From positions 310,001-374,000 of the forward strand of contig NZ_VIYJ01000003.1 of NCBI RefSeq assembly GCF_008087085.1: a stretch of DNA of 64,000 bases, read 5' to 3'. The position numbers and the translations under genes were made by a program. Under the pieces are notes generated by a model. That model saw only the letters and a program-made list of their open reading frames with translations. It had not been told where the DNA came from and did no database searches. Of this stretch, positions 45,820-54,341 are shown one piece after another. Position 1 is the first letter of the stretch; each line of letters starts with the position of its first letter. The DNA comes from Nocardioides rubriscoriae (GTDB taxonomy: Bacteria > Actinomycetota > Actinomycetes > Propionibacteriales > Nocardioidaceae).

Positions 45820-46224
45820 TCAGGCGGCGGGGTGGGCCTCCGCGGTCGTGGCCGGCCAGACGACGTAGCGGTAGGCCGCGAAGTTGGCGACGAACGAGAC
45901 GCCGATGGAGAGCACCTTGACCACCAGCAGCTGGTCGACCACCTGGAGGAACAGGTGGATGAACACCGGTTGCAGGACCCACATCACGACGCCGGTCGTG
46001 GTCAGGAACAGCGCGGCGTGGCGCAGCGTGAGCCGGCCGGCCTTGAAGGTGACCAGGCCGTTGACGACGAAGCTGAACGACATGCCCGCGCTGGTCGAGA
46101 CGAAGTTGGCCAGCACGATGCCGAGGGCGTCGTGCAGCAACAGGAACAGGCCGAGGTCGAGCAGGGTGTTGACGACGCCCACGGCCGCGAAGCGGACCAG
46201 CGTGGGCGTCAGGAGCCCCTTCAG
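45820..46224 (-). CDS. GtrA family membrane protein with apparent CTG start
   Basis: 134 residues, four transmembrane helices: LVRFAAVGVVNTLLDLGLFLLLH, ANFVSTSAGMSFSFVVNGLVTF, AALFLTTTGVVMWVLQPVFIHLF and VKVLSIGVSFVANFAAYRYVVW. GtrA proteins are thought to flip polyprenyl-linked sugars or assist teichoic/arabinogalactan decoration. No ATG, GTG or TTG lies in frame between the upstream gene's stop and the first helix. A CTG at 46224 overlaps that stop (CTGA) with GGAG 6 nt upstream. The next candidate, a GTG inside AAVGVVN, would cut into helix 1. Confidence 0.8.
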   Translation of the reverse strand: MKGLLTPTLVRFAAVGVVNTLLDLGLFLLLHDALGIVLANFVSTSAGMSFSFVVNGLVTFKAGRLTLRHAALFLTTTGVVMWVLQPVFIHLFLQVVDQLLVVKVLSIGVSFVANFAAYRYVVWPATTAEAHPAA

Positions 46225-47249
46225 CGTCGGCTCCGCGGGGTCGTGTCGCCGTCGCGAGGCCCGCGGGCGGTGAGCGCGAGCGAGTAGAGCGGCCGGTCCT
46301 TGGCCTCGACGTAGACGCGGCCGAGGTAGGTGCCGATGACGCCCATCATGATCAGCTGCAGTCCGCTGAGCAGGAACATGCCGACCCCGAGGAACGCCCA
46401 GCCGGGCACCGAGCTCTCCGGGCGCAGCAGGCGTACGCCGAGCACGTAGAGGGCCAGCAGCAGCGAGAACGCCGAGATGGCGAAGCCCAGGCGCGAGATC
46501 CAGCGCAGCGGTGCGGTCGAGAACCCCACGATGCCGCTGGCGGCGAACGAGATCATCTTGCGCAGCGGGTAGCCCGTCTCGCCGGCGAAGCGCGGGTCGC
46601 GGTCGAAGAGCAGGGCCTCCTGCCGGAACCCGACGTGGGCCACGATGCCGCGCAGGAAGCGGTCCTGCTCGCGGTAGCGTGAAACCTCGGCGACGACCTT
46701 GCGGTCCATGAGCCGGAAGTCGCCGACGTTGCGCGGGATCTCGGTGTCGGCCATCCGGTCGAGCAGCCAGTAGAAGCCGAACGCCGTGGCCCGCTTGAAC
46801 CGGGAGTCCTGGCGGCTGCGGCGTTGGGCGAAGACGACGTCGACGCCGTCCTCCCACATCTCCACCATCTGCAGGCTCACGGGGGGCGGGTCCTGCAGGT
46901 CGGTGTCCATGATGATGACGGCATCGGCCTCGGTGCAGGCGTCGAGGCCGGCGGTGACCGCGACCTGGTGGCCGAAGTTGCGCGAGAAGCTGAGCACGGT
47001 GACCCGGTCGTCGTCCGCCCGCAGCTTGAGCAGGTGGGCCAGCGAGTCGTCGCGGCTGCCGTCGTCGACGTAGACGAACTCGAAGGCCAGGTCGGGACGC
47101 GTCGCCGTCGCCTCCACCAGGGCGGCGTGGAAGGCGGCGAGCCCGGCCTCCTCGTCGTAGACGGGCAGGACGTAGGCGATCGTCGTCCGCGCCGGGGGCG
47201 GCCCGGCCTGCGGGTCGACCTCGTGGTCCTCGTCGTGGGTCGGGGCCAC
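46221..47249 (-). CDS. Family 2 glycosyltransferase (DPM/GtrB-like, membrane-anchored)
   Basis: 342 residues. GT-A catalytic domain: IAYVLPVYDEEAGLAAFHAAL, EFVYVDDGSRDDSLAHLL, SFSRNFGHQVAVTAGLDAC, IIMDTDLQDPPP (the DxD-type metal site) and FRLMDRKVVAEV. Two C-terminal helices (ISAFSLLLALYVLGVRLL, FLGVGMFLLSGLQLIMMGVIGTYLGRVYVE) anchor it. It likely transfers a sugar from UDP/GDP-sugar to polyprenyl phosphate, with the downstream GtrA-like protein as flippase partner. GTG 47249 is preceded by GAGGAGGACAG. Confidence 0.88.
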   Translation of the reverse strand: MAPTHDEDHEVDPQAGPPPARTTIAYVLPVYDEEAGLAAFHAALVEATATRPDLAFEFVYVDDGSRDDSLAHLLKLRADDDRVTVLSFSRNFGHQVAVTAGLDACTEADAVIIMDTDLQDPPPVSLQMVEMWEDGVDVVFAQRRSRQDSRFKRATAFGFYWLLDRMADTEIPRNVGDFRLMDRKVVAEVSRYREQDRFLRGIVAHVGFRQEALLFDRDPRFAGETGYPLRKMISFAASGIVGFSTAPLRWISRLGFAISAFSLLLALYVLGVRLLRPESSVPGWAFLGVGMFLLSGLQLIMMGVIGTYLGRVYVEAKDRPLYSLALTARGPRDGDTTPRSRR

Positions 47250-47372
47250 CTGTCCTCCTCGTTCGGTCTGCTGGGACCTTGGTAGCAGCAGACGTCCCGC
47301 CCCCAACTGTGCATCACCTGGGTACCCGCTGGGAAACGGTGGGTGACCACCGGTGGTGGCAGGATCACCCTC

Positions 47373-47993
47373 ATGGCCAGGTACGTCGACATCCACCCCG
47401 ACAACCCCCAGCCGCGACTGGTGCGACAGGTCGTCGACGCGCTGCGCGCCGACGAGCTGATCGCCTACCCGACCGACTCGGGCTACGCCCTGGGGTCGCG
47501 GATCGGCAACCGCGACGGACGCGACCGGATCCTGCGGATCCGGGGGCTCGACGACCGCCACCACTTCACCCTGGTCTGCAAGGACTTCAGCCAGCTCGGG
47601 CAGCTGGTGCACGTCGACAACTCCGCGTTCCGCGCGATCAGGTCGGCCACACCGGGGCCCTACACGTTCATCCTCCCGGCGATGCCGGAGGTGCCGAAGC
47701 GTTTGCTGCACCCCAAGAAGAAGACGGTCGGGGTGCGCATCCCCGACCACCGCCTGGTCCAGCTGCTGCTCGAGGAGCTGGGCGAGCCGCTGCTGAGCAG
47801 CTCGCTGATCCTGCCCGGCGAGACCGAGCCGCGCACCATGGGCTGGGAGATCAAGGAGGACCTCGACCACGAGGTCGACCTGGTGGTCGAGGCGGGGGAA
47901 ACCGCGGCCGAGCCGACGACCGTCGTCGACTGGTCGAGCGGCGCGCCCGAGGTGGTCAGACGGGGAGCCGGCGACCCGGACCGGTTCGGCTGA
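47373..47993 (+). CDS. L-threonylcarbamoyladenylate synthase family protein (YciO/YrdC/Sua5)
   Basis: 206 residues: VVDALRADELIAYPTDSGYALGSRIGN, LDDRHHFTLVCKDFSQLGQL, PGPYTFILPAMPEVPKRLLHPKKKTVGVRIPDH, LLSSSLILPG. The KRLLHPKKKTVGVR block is typical of YciO-type members rather than TsaC proper, so a direct role in t6A tRNA modification is uncertain. The last 38 nt overlap the convergent membrane-protein gene. Confidence 0.85.
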   Translation: MARYVDIHPDNPQPRLVRQVVDALRADELIAYPTDSGYALGSRIGNRDGRDRILRIRGLDDRHHFTLVCKDFSQLGQLVHVDNSAFRAIRSATPGPYTFILPAMPEVPKRLLHPKKKTVGVRIPDHRLVQLLLEELGEPLLSSSLILPGETEPRTMGWEIKEDLDHEVDLVVEAGETAAEPTTVVDWSSGAPEVVRRGAGDPDRFG

Positions 47994-48426
47994 CGTCGTC
48001 GGGGACGCCCCCCGACTCCTCGCGCAGCGTCGCCACCCGCTGGCGTACGGCGAGCACGCCCAGCGACAGCACGTAGGCGAGCACCAGGGCGATGCTGTGG
48101 TGCGACAAGCCGGACACCACCGCCTGGAGCAGCCCGTCATGGGCCTGGGCGATCGCCTCGGCCCGCGACATCGCGAGCAGGAGGAACGTCGAGAGCATCA
48201 GCAGCGGGGGCAGCACGCCCACGGTGAAGGAGTCGGGCAGCCGGACCGCCAGCGCGAGCCCGATGCACAGTGCGACGAAGGCGAGGTCGAACAGGACGCC
48301 GACGCGACCGGTGAGCAGCAGGTCGAGGGCGGCTGCCGTCAGGGCGAGCGCGACCCCGAGCGAGGCCACCTCGCGGCCGGGCTCGTGACCTTCCTCCCAC
48401 AGGGTGCGGGTGCCTGGCAGGCTCAC
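47956..48426 (-). CDS. Small membrane protein (DUF6542-like)
   Basis: 156 residues with three or four predicted helices: VASLGVALALTAAALDLLLTGRVGVLFDLAFVALCIGLALAV, FTVGVLPPLLMLSTFLLLAM, SIALVLAYVLSLGVLAV. The TGRVGVLFDLAFV and FTVGVLPPLL segments recall the actinobacterial DUF6542 group. Function unknown. GTG 48426 overlaps the rmuC stop (GTGA), so it is made together with RmuC; its 3' end overlaps the convergent YciO gene. Confidence 0.72.
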   Translation of the reverse strand: MSLPGTRTLWEEGHEPGREVASLGVALALTAAALDLLLTGRVGVLFDLAFVALCIGLALAVRLPDSFTVGVLPPLLMLSTFLLLAMSRAEAIAQAHDGLLQAVVSGLSHHSIALVLAYVLSLGVLAVRQRVATLREESGGVPDDVSRTGPGRRLPV

Positions 48427-49547
48427 CCTTCCAAGGTAAGGGGCGCAGGAGGGTCACGGTCGTCGCCGCGCCGGGGGCTGTCGTCGCGGTCGACGGCGCG
48501 CAGGGCGACCGCGCGCGGGGTCGCGAGCGCGGGAGTCGCCGGACCGGTGACCCCGAGGTCGTCGAAGCGGCGTGCCTGGACCAGCACCCGCGACTCGAGG
48601 GAGCCGACGGCGCTGTTGTAGTGACCCACGGCGGCGTTGAGGGAGCGGCCGACCTGGTCGAGGTGGCCCGCGAAGGTGCCCAGGCGCGCGTGGAGCTCGC
48701 GCCCGAGGCGGTGGATCTCGTCGGCCCGCGTCGACAGCGCCTCGTGGCGCCAGCCGTGGGAGACGGTGCGCAGCAGCGCGATGAGGGTCGTCGGCGTCGC
48801 CAGCACCACCTCGCGGGCCGCGGCGTGCTCGAGGAGCGCTGGGTCGGCCTCGAGGGAGGCGGCGAGGAAGGACTCGGCGGGGACGAAGAGGACGACGAAC
48901 TCGGGGGAGTCGGGCAACGAGCGCCAGTAGGCCTTGCCGGCCAGGAGGTCGACGTGGGTGCGCAGCTGGCGGGCGTGGCGGGCCAGGTGGGCCGCTCGGG
49001 CGTCGTCGTCGTCGCAGCCGGTGGCGTCGAGGTAGGCGTCGAGCGGCACCTTGGCGTCGACGACCACCGAGCGTCCGCCGGCGAGGTGGACGACGAGGTC
49101 GGGCCGCTGCGCGCCGTCGTCGAGGCGTACCTGCTCGGTGAAGTCGCAGTGCTCGACCATCCCCGCGAGCTCGACCGAACGGCGCAGGTGCAGCTCGCCC
49201 CAGCGCCCGCGGACCTGGGGTCGACGCAGCGCCGTCGAGAGCGAGAGGGTCTCGCGGCGCAGCGTCTCGGTGGAGGAGCGCATGTCGAGCACCTGCTGGT
49301 GCAGCTGGCTCTGCCAGGCGACCCGGCCGTGCTCGAGGTCGCGCATCTGGTCGTGGAGCCGCTCGAGGCTCTCGCGGACGACGGCCTGCTGGTCGAGGGC
49401 CTCGGCCAGGCGCTCGTCGGGGGCGGGTGCGGTCGCCGGGGCGGTCGCCGTCGCACGAAGCACGCCCGAGGCGTAGCCGACCGCGGCCCCGACCACGACG
49501 CCGAGGAGCACGCCGAGAGCGAGGGCGACAGCGGTGGCGAGGTCCAT
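48423..49547 (-). CDS. rmuC: RmuC family DNA recombination protein
   Basis: 374 residues: N-terminal membrane helix (AVALALGVLLGVVVGAAVGYASG), coiled coil (~45-95), then the RmuC nuclease-like core: RGRWGELHLRRSVELAGMVEHCDF, RPDLVVHLAGGRSVVVDAKVPLDAYL, FVVLFVPAESFLAASLEADPALLEHAAAREVVLATPTTLIALLRTV. VVDAK resembles a PD-(D/E)xK centre. RmuC proteins limit recombination at inverted repeats. ATG 49547, with CATAGT 7 nt upstream. Confidence 0.9.
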   Translation of the reverse strand: MDLATAVALALGVLLGVVVGAAVGYASGVLRATATAPATAPAPDERLAEALDQQAVVRESLERLHDQMRDLEHGRVAWQSQLHQQVLDMRSSTETLRRETLSLSTALRRPQVRGRWGELHLRRSVELAGMVEHCDFTEQVRLDDGAQRPDLVVHLAGGRSVVVDAKVPLDAYLDATGCDDDDARAAHLARHARQLRTHVDLLAGKAYWRSLPDSPEFVVLFVPAESFLAASLEADPALLEHAAAREVVLATPTTLIALLRTVSHGWRHEALSTRADEIHRLGRELHARLGTFAGHLDQVGRSLNAAVGHYNSAVGSLESRVLVQARRFDDLGVTGPATPALATPRAVALRAVDRDDSPRRGDDRDPPAPLTLEG

Positions 49548-49554
49548 GGGCGCC

Positions 49555-49560
49555 ACTATG
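49555..49560 (-). promoter_or_regulatory. -10 hexamer for rmuC, leaderless layout
   Basis: CATAGT on the minus strand, 7 nt before ATG 49547. Confidence 0.4.
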
Positions 49561-49606
49561 ACCGCCACCACCGACAACGAGCCTGCAGTGACAGCCGCCC
49601 CGGTGG

Positions 49607-51190
49607 CTACGCGGGCGGCAGCATCCGCAGGCCGCCGCTCGCCACGCGGTCCAGGACCGCCTGGCCCGACGACGGGGCGGCCAGGTAGGTGCCCTGCACG
49701 AGGCGGACGCCGGTCTCGCGCACCGCGGTGAGCTCGGCGGCGGTCTCGACGCCCTCGACGACGACGGTCCGTTCGAGGTCGGCCAGCATCCGGACCACGT
49801 GGTCGAGCACGGTCCGGCCCCCGTCGGAGCCGGCGTCGGCCACGAGCGCGCGGTCGATCTTGACCCACTCCCAGTCCCAGCCGGTGAGGAGCCCGAGCGC
49901 GGAGAAGCCGGTGCCGAAGTCGTCGACGGCCAGCCCGATCCCGGCCCGGTCGAGGTCGGCGGCGGTCTCCCGCTGGGCCGGGCTCCACGGGGCGACGTGC
50001 CGCTCGGACATCTCGAGGACCAGGTGGACACCGGTGCCGCGGACGCGGTCGGGCAGGGACCGCAGGAGCCTGCTGTCGGCCCGCAGCTGCTCGAACTCGA
50101 TGTTGACGCTGAGCGCGACGTCACGACCCGTGCGTCGCGCGACCGACCCCACCACCTCGAGCGACTGCTCGATCACCACCTCGGTCAGCTCGTCGAGCAT
50201 CCGCAGCTTGGTGGCCGCACCGACCAGCATCATCGGTGACACGGGGCCGAACTCCAGGTGCCGGCCGCGCACCAGGGCCTCGTAGCCCATGGTGTCGCCG
50301 ACCTGCACGTCGACGATCGGCTGGTAGGCGACCTCGACCCGGCCCTGCGCGATCATGTCGCGCAGCACGGTGCGGTCGTCGTACCAGCGGGGTGGGAGGG
50401 CGTCGGGGCCCCGGGAGCGCTTGTGCTCGCGCATCCTGCTCTCGGCGTCGCGCAGCAGCACCTCGGGGTCGTCGGCCCCCGAGACCGAGAGCGCCTCGCC
50501 GATGCTGACCTCGACCGAGACCATGTGGTCGCCCACGGTCACCGGCTCGCGCAGCAGCGCGTGCAGGTCGTCGACGATTTGCTCGAGGTGCTCGGCGCCG
50601 TCGAGGTGGCGTACGACGACCGCGAACTCGTCACCGCCCATGCGGGCCGCGAACGAGCCCTCGGGGAGCACGTCGGAGCGCAGCCGGACCCCGATCTCGC
50701 GCAGCACCTCGTCGGCGTCGAGGTGGCCTAGGTGCTCGTTGAGGCGCTTCATGCCGTCGACGTCGAGGAACAGCAGCGCGAGCGTCTCCCCGATCCTGGT
50801 CTCGGCGACGCCCTCGAGCAGCTCTCGGAAGTAGCCGTGGTGCCACAGCCCGGTGAGGTCGTCGGCGTGGGCCGCCTGCCGCAGCCGTGCCTCGCGCCGG
50901 GCGGCGTGCCGCGAGGCCGTCGCCATCGTGGTCAGGGCCGCCAGCAGCCGGCGGTCGAGGGCGCTGAACGGCTCCTCGGTCAGCGAGCGGTGGGCGACCA
51001 GGTAGCGCCCGGTGCCGAACAGCAGGCTCACGTCGGGGGTGGGCGCGGGCACGACGCTGACCGACACGTGGCCCGCGACCGCGCGCTGCGCGTAGCCCAG
51101 CAACCACTCCTCGATGTGCTCCTCGGGCCAGGGCATCTCGATCGCGGCCTCGGTCAGGACCTCGATCAGGACCTGCTCGTCGCGGGTCAC
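49607..51190 (-). CDS. GGDEF-EAL cyclic di-GMP turnover protein
   Basis: 527 residues. N-terminal ~100 residues form a GAF-like sensory region; then a diguanylate cyclase domain with FLDVDGMKRLNEHLGH and intact GGDEF (185-189); then a phosphodiesterase domain with YEALVRGR (EAL 304-306), NIEFEQL, LEMSERH, DDFGTG (423-428), VKID, EGVE and QGTYL. No RxxD inhibitory site is seen before GGDEF. Both activities look possible; which dominates cannot be read. No membrane helix. GTG 51190 overlaps the exonuclease III stop (GTGA); the much longer open frame upstream is antisense chance. Confidence 0.9.
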   Translation of the reverse strand: MTRDEQVLIEVLTEAAIEMPWPEEHIEEWLLGYAQRAVAGHVSVSVVPAPTPDVSLLFGTGRYLVAHRSLTEEPFSALDRRLLAALTTMATASRHAARREARLRQAAHADDLTGLWHHGYFRELLEGVAETRIGETLALLFLDVDGMKRLNEHLGHLDADEVLREIGVRLRSDVLPEGSFAARMGGDEFAVVVRHLDGAEHLEQIVDDLHALLREPVTVGDHMVSVEVSIGEALSVSGADDPEVLLRDAESRMREHKRSRGPDALPPRWYDDRTVLRDMIAQGRVEVAYQPIVDVQVGDTMGYEALVRGRHLEFGPVSPMMLVGAATKLRMLDELTEVVIEQSLEVVGSVARRTGRDVALSVNIEFEQLRADSRLLRSLPDRVRGTGVHLVLEMSERHVAPWSPAQRETAADLDRAGIGLAVDDFGTGFSALGLLTGWDWEWVKIDRALVADAGSDGGRTVLDHVVRMLADLERTVVVEGVETAAELTAVRETGVRLVQGTYLAAPSSGQAVLDRVASGGLRMLPPA

Positions 51191-52017
51191 CCGCCGCCGC
51201 CGTCGGGGCCGCCGTCGGGGCTGGTGTCGGGACCCGTGTCGGGGCCGAGGTCGACCACGACGGGCGCGTGGTCGGAGGCGCCGGTGCCGGCGCGCTCGTC
51301 GCGGTCGACGAACGCGCCGGTCACCCGCCGGGCCAGCGACGGGGAGCCGAGCACGAAGTCGATGCGCATGCCGCGGTTGCGCTCGAAGCGCTGCCGGTAG
51401 TAGTCCCAGTAGGTGTAGACCCCCGGGCCGGGCGCGTGCGGCCGGACCACGTCGGCGTACCCCGACTCGAGGAACGCCGCGAACGCGGCGCGCTCGGGCG
51501 CGGTGACGTGGGTCGAGCCCTCGTAGGCAGCCACGTCGAACACGTCGTCGTCCTGCGGGGCGATGTTCCAGTCGCCGACGAGCGCGGTGGGTCCGTCGGT
51601 CCAGGTGGCCGCGGCCTCGTGCAGGCGGGCCAGCCAGTCGAGCTTGTAGACGAAGTGGGGGTCGCCGACCTTGCGTCCGTTGGGGACGTAGAGCGACCAG
51701 AGCCGTACGCCGCCGCAGGTGGCCCCGATGGCGCGCGCCTCGGCGGCCGCGGGCTCGCCCCAGGTCGGCATGCCGGGGAAGCCGACCTCGACGTCGTCGA
51801 GCCCGACCCGGCTGATGATCGCGACACCGTTCCACTGGCTGAAGCCAGCCGCGGCGACCTCGTAGCCGAGGGACTGCAGGCCCATCAGGGGCAGCTGGTC
51901 CTCGCGGGCCTTGGTCTCCTGCACGGCGAGCACGTCGACGTCGTGGCGCTCGAGGAAGGCCTCGACACGGTCGACACGGGCTCGCAGCGAGTTGACGTTC
52001 CAGGTGGCGAGCCGCAC
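51187..52017 (-). CDS. xthA: Exodeoxyribonuclease III (AP endonuclease)
   Basis: 276 residues of the Mg-dependent EEP nuclease family: RLATWNVNSLRARVDRVEAFLERHDVDVLAVQETKAREDQLP (catalytic Glu), VGDWNIAPQDDDVFD, RGMRIDFVLGS, and SDHAPVVVDL with the catalytic histidine. Repairs abasic and oxidised DNA. The C-terminus is a repeat-like GPDTGPDTSPDGGPDGGGG tail. GTG 52017 is placed by TAGGGT 6 nt upstream. It leads the GGDEF-EAL gene in one transcript. Confidence 0.93.
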   Translation of the reverse strand: MRLATWNVNSLRARVDRVEAFLERHDVDVLAVQETKAREDQLPLMGLQSLGYEVAAAGFSQWNGVAIISRVGLDDVEVGFPGMPTWGEPAAAEARAIGATCGGVRLWSLYVPNGRKVGDPHFVYKLDWLARLHEAAATWTDGPTALVGDWNIAPQDDDVFDVAAYEGSTHVTAPERAAFAAFLESGYADVVRPHAPGPGVYTYWDYYRQRFERNRGMRIDFVLGSPSLARRVTGAFVDRDERAGTGASDHAPVVVDLGPDTGPDTSPDGGPDGGGG

Positions 52018-52023
52018 CGGCCC

Positions 52024-52029
52024 ACCCTA
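52024..52029 (-). promoter_or_regulatory. -10 hexamer for xthA, leaderless layout
   Basis: TAGGGT on the minus strand, GGGCCG, then GTG 52017. Confidence 0.6.
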
Positions 52030-52056
52030 CGGGTCGCGGCCTCCGGCGTGGCGGAC

Positions 52057-54186
52057 CTACTCGCTGGTGGTCAGCAGCTCCTCGAGGGGTGCGGCGGGGG
52101 TCCCGATCTCCTTCATCCGGGCGCAGTAGCCGCGGTAGGCGCGCCGGACCTCGCCGTGGCGCCGGCCCTGGTGGAGGGCGGCGACGAGCTGGTGCCAGGA
52201 GGGCTCGTCGAAGGGGTCGTCGGCGATCAGGCCGACGAGCCACGGCACCGCGCGCTGGTGCTCCCCACGGGCGATCAGGGCCAGCGCGAGCTCGCGCTTG
52301 ACCTCCAGGGACAACGACAGCAGCTCGTCGCGCACCTCGACGGCGAAGTCGCTGTAGGGGTCGTCCTCGAGGTAGTGGCCGGTGTACATGGCAGCGGCGC
52401 GCTCGAGCTCCTCGACGAGGTCGACCCCCTCGGTCCCGCCGGCCCCGCCTGGCTCGGGGCGCCCGCGTCCGCGCAGCGCCTTGAGCGCGCTGGTCGCCGT
52501 CTGCGTGAAGACGACGGTGTCGATCTCGACGTGGTCGACGTCGAGGCGCACGGACTCGCGGTCGGCACGCAGGAAGTGGTCGGAGGCGTGCTCCTTGGCG
52601 GGGTCGAGCACCGAGCGCAGCGTGGACAGCACGACCGACAGGCGGTTGCCGCTTCCGTCGGACCCCGGCCACAGGTGCTCGGCGAGCGCCTCGCGCGGGA
52701 TCGGGCGGCCACGCCTGCCGGCCAGGATCTTCAGGGCGTCGCGCGACTTGCGAGACTGCCACGCCGAGGCGGGGACGGGCTCGCCGTCGCAGAGCACGGC
52801 GAACGCGCCGAGGGTGCGGATGCTGACCCGGGCACGGCCGGCGGTGCCCAGCGCCTGGATCGGCCCGGCGATCCGCACCGCGTCGTCGCGTACGCCGAGC
52901 GCGCGCAGCCGCCGCCGCGCGGCCTGCTCCTGCACGGAGTCGTTGGTGACGCGGGCCCGTAGCGCCTGGTTGGTCGCCAAGCCGACGGCGTTGGACGTGC
53001 TGCGCCACAGCGACGCCGCCTCGTCGAGCAGGTCGACGGCGCGCGGACCCGTGATGAGCAGTGACTGCAGCTCGAGCGCCTCGGCGAGGCCCCGGGACTC
53101 GTGGCGACGTCCGGCCTCGCGGACGGCGAGCCGTGAGAACTCGCCCGCCGCGTCGCGGTCGCCGGTGGCCAGGCACACCCAGCCGGCGGCCAGGAGCGGG
53201 TCGACCTGCCCGACCGCGGCGGGCTGGTCGAGCGCGCGCTTGACCAGCCCCTGGGCCTCGTCGACGTCGTCGACGACCAGGGCGCGGGCGAGCCCGGAGA
53301 GCGCGGGCACCGCGATCTGGGCGTTGCCGGTGCGCTCGGCGATGACCAGCGCCTCGCGGTAGGCCAGTGCCGCCTGGGTCGCGTTGCCGCACACCCGGTT
53401 GGCGTCGCCGATGCCCACGACGGCCAGCCCCAGCAGCGGGCTCTCGCAGGTGCGCGTCAGGTCGCGCGCCTGGCGCAGCTCGGCCAGGCACTCGTCGACG
53501 CGCCCGAGGCCGAGCAGGGAGTCGGACCGGGTGATCAGGCTCAGGGCACGCACCGGCGGCGGCGCCGACACCGACTCGGCGAGCGCGATGGCGCGGTCGA
53601 GGTGGGGCAGCGCGTCGACGTAGCGGCCCTCGGAGTTGCAGCGCGAGCCGAGGTTGTTGTGGACCCGGGCCTGCGTCAGCACGTCGCCGGCGCGCTCGGC
53701 GGCCGCGAGCGCCTTCTCGTAGGCGACCAGGTTGGCGTCGAGGTCGCCCTCGAGCACGCACACCAGGGCCTGGCTGACCCAGGCGGCCGCGACGGCGGCG
53801 TCGTCACCGGTCGCCTGCGCTGCGGCGAGGGCCGCGTCCGCGGCCTGGCGGCTGGCGTCGGCGTCGCCGGTCGCCCACAGCGAGGAGGCCTTGCTGGACA
53901 GCAGGTAGGCAGTGTCGACCGGGTCGACCTCGGCGCCGTCGTGGTGCGCCCTGTCGTAGACCGCGAGCGCCTCGGCGAACCGTCCCGCCTGGTGCAGGGC
54001 GTAACCCAGGCGCCACGCGAGGGCCAGCGGCAGGGGCCCGCCGTCAGGGGCCACCACGTGGGCGGCCTGCTCGAGGAGCCCGACCCCACCGGGGCGCAGC
54101 GCGTCGTCGGAGGGGCCGGTGACCGCGCGCAGCACCGCGGCGGCGTCGCCGCCTGCGACCGCCTGCTCGAGCGCGTTACCCGTCAT
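52057..54186 (-). CDS. TPR-winged helix-BTAD transcriptional regulator (SARP-like, reversed order)
   Basis: 709 residues. The first ~490 are alpha-helical TPR-like repeats (e.g. LAWRLGYALHQAGRFAEALAVYDRAHHDG and QARVHNNLGSRCNSEGRYVDALPHLDRAIALAE). Then a winged-helix domain (VSIRTLGAFAVLCDGEPVPASAWQSRKSRDALKILAGRRGRPIPREALAEHLWP) and a C-terminal BTAD (VDTVVF-like segment to SWHQLVAALHQGRRHGEVRRAYRGYCARM). AfsR/SARP proteins usually have the DNA-binding part first, and there is no NB-ARC ATPase. Targets unknown. ATG 54186 with GGGGCGG upstream; ATG 54201 is possible. A TATCCT at 54238-54233 may be the -10. Confidence 0.85.
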   Translation of the reverse strand: MTGNALEQAVAGGDAAAVLRAVTGPSDDALRPGGVGLLEQAAHVVAPDGGPLPLALAWRLGYALHQAGRFAEALAVYDRAHHDGAEVDPVDTAYLLSSKASSLWATGDADASRQAADAALAAAQATGDDAAVAAAWVSQALVCVLEGDLDANLVAYEKALAAAERAGDVLTQARVHNNLGSRCNSEGRYVDALPHLDRAIALAESVSAPPPVRALSLITRSDSLLGLGRVDECLAELRQARDLTRTCESPLLGLAVVGIGDANRVCGNATQAALAYREALVIAERTGNAQIAVPALSGLARALVVDDVDEAQGLVKRALDQPAAVGQVDPLLAAGWVCLATGDRDAAGEFSRLAVREAGRRHESRGLAEALELQSLLITGPRAVDLLDEAASLWRSTSNAVGLATNQALRARVTNDSVQEQAARRRLRALGVRDDAVRIAGPIQALGTAGRARVSIRTLGAFAVLCDGEPVPASAWQSRKSRDALKILAGRRGRPIPREALAEHLWPGSDGSGNRLSVVLSTLRSVLDPAKEHASDHFLRADRESVRLDVDHVEIDTVVFTQTATSALKALRGRGRPEPGGAGGTEGVDLVEELERAAAMYTGHYLEDDPYSDFAVEVRDELLSLSLEVKRELALALIARGEHQRAVPWLVGLIADDPFDEPSWHQLVAALHQGRRHGEVRRAYRGYCARMKEIGTPAAPLEELLTTSE

Positions 54187-54327
54187 GTCCGCCCCGTACA
54201 TCCCGACGGGGGTGTCCCCCGCCCCTGGGTCGAGGATAAGCGAGGTCGGCGCTGTCGACGGTGTCGGTTCGACCACGGTGTGAGAACGGTGTCCGTCGCC
54301 GGGTGAACCGGCTGCGGGTGACGGCCG

Positions 54328-54333
54328 TAGACT
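54328..54333 (+). promoter_or_regulatory. -10 hexamer for ychF
   Basis: TAGACT, 8 nt, then GTG 54342; divergent from the BTAD regulator. Confidence 0.5.
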
Positions 54334-54341
54334 CGCCGCCC

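Noticed and set aside
46225..46857. Upstream extension of the GtrA-like frame to an ATG
   Set aside because: It would overlap most of the glycosyltransferase in another frame with Arg-rich noise, and GtrA proteins are about 130-150 residues.
51191..53761. Upstream extension of the GGDEF-EAL reading frame
   Set aside because: The frame stays open through xthA and the BTAD regulator only because of GC bias; residues before GTG 51190 are Arg/Ala/Pro-rich noise.
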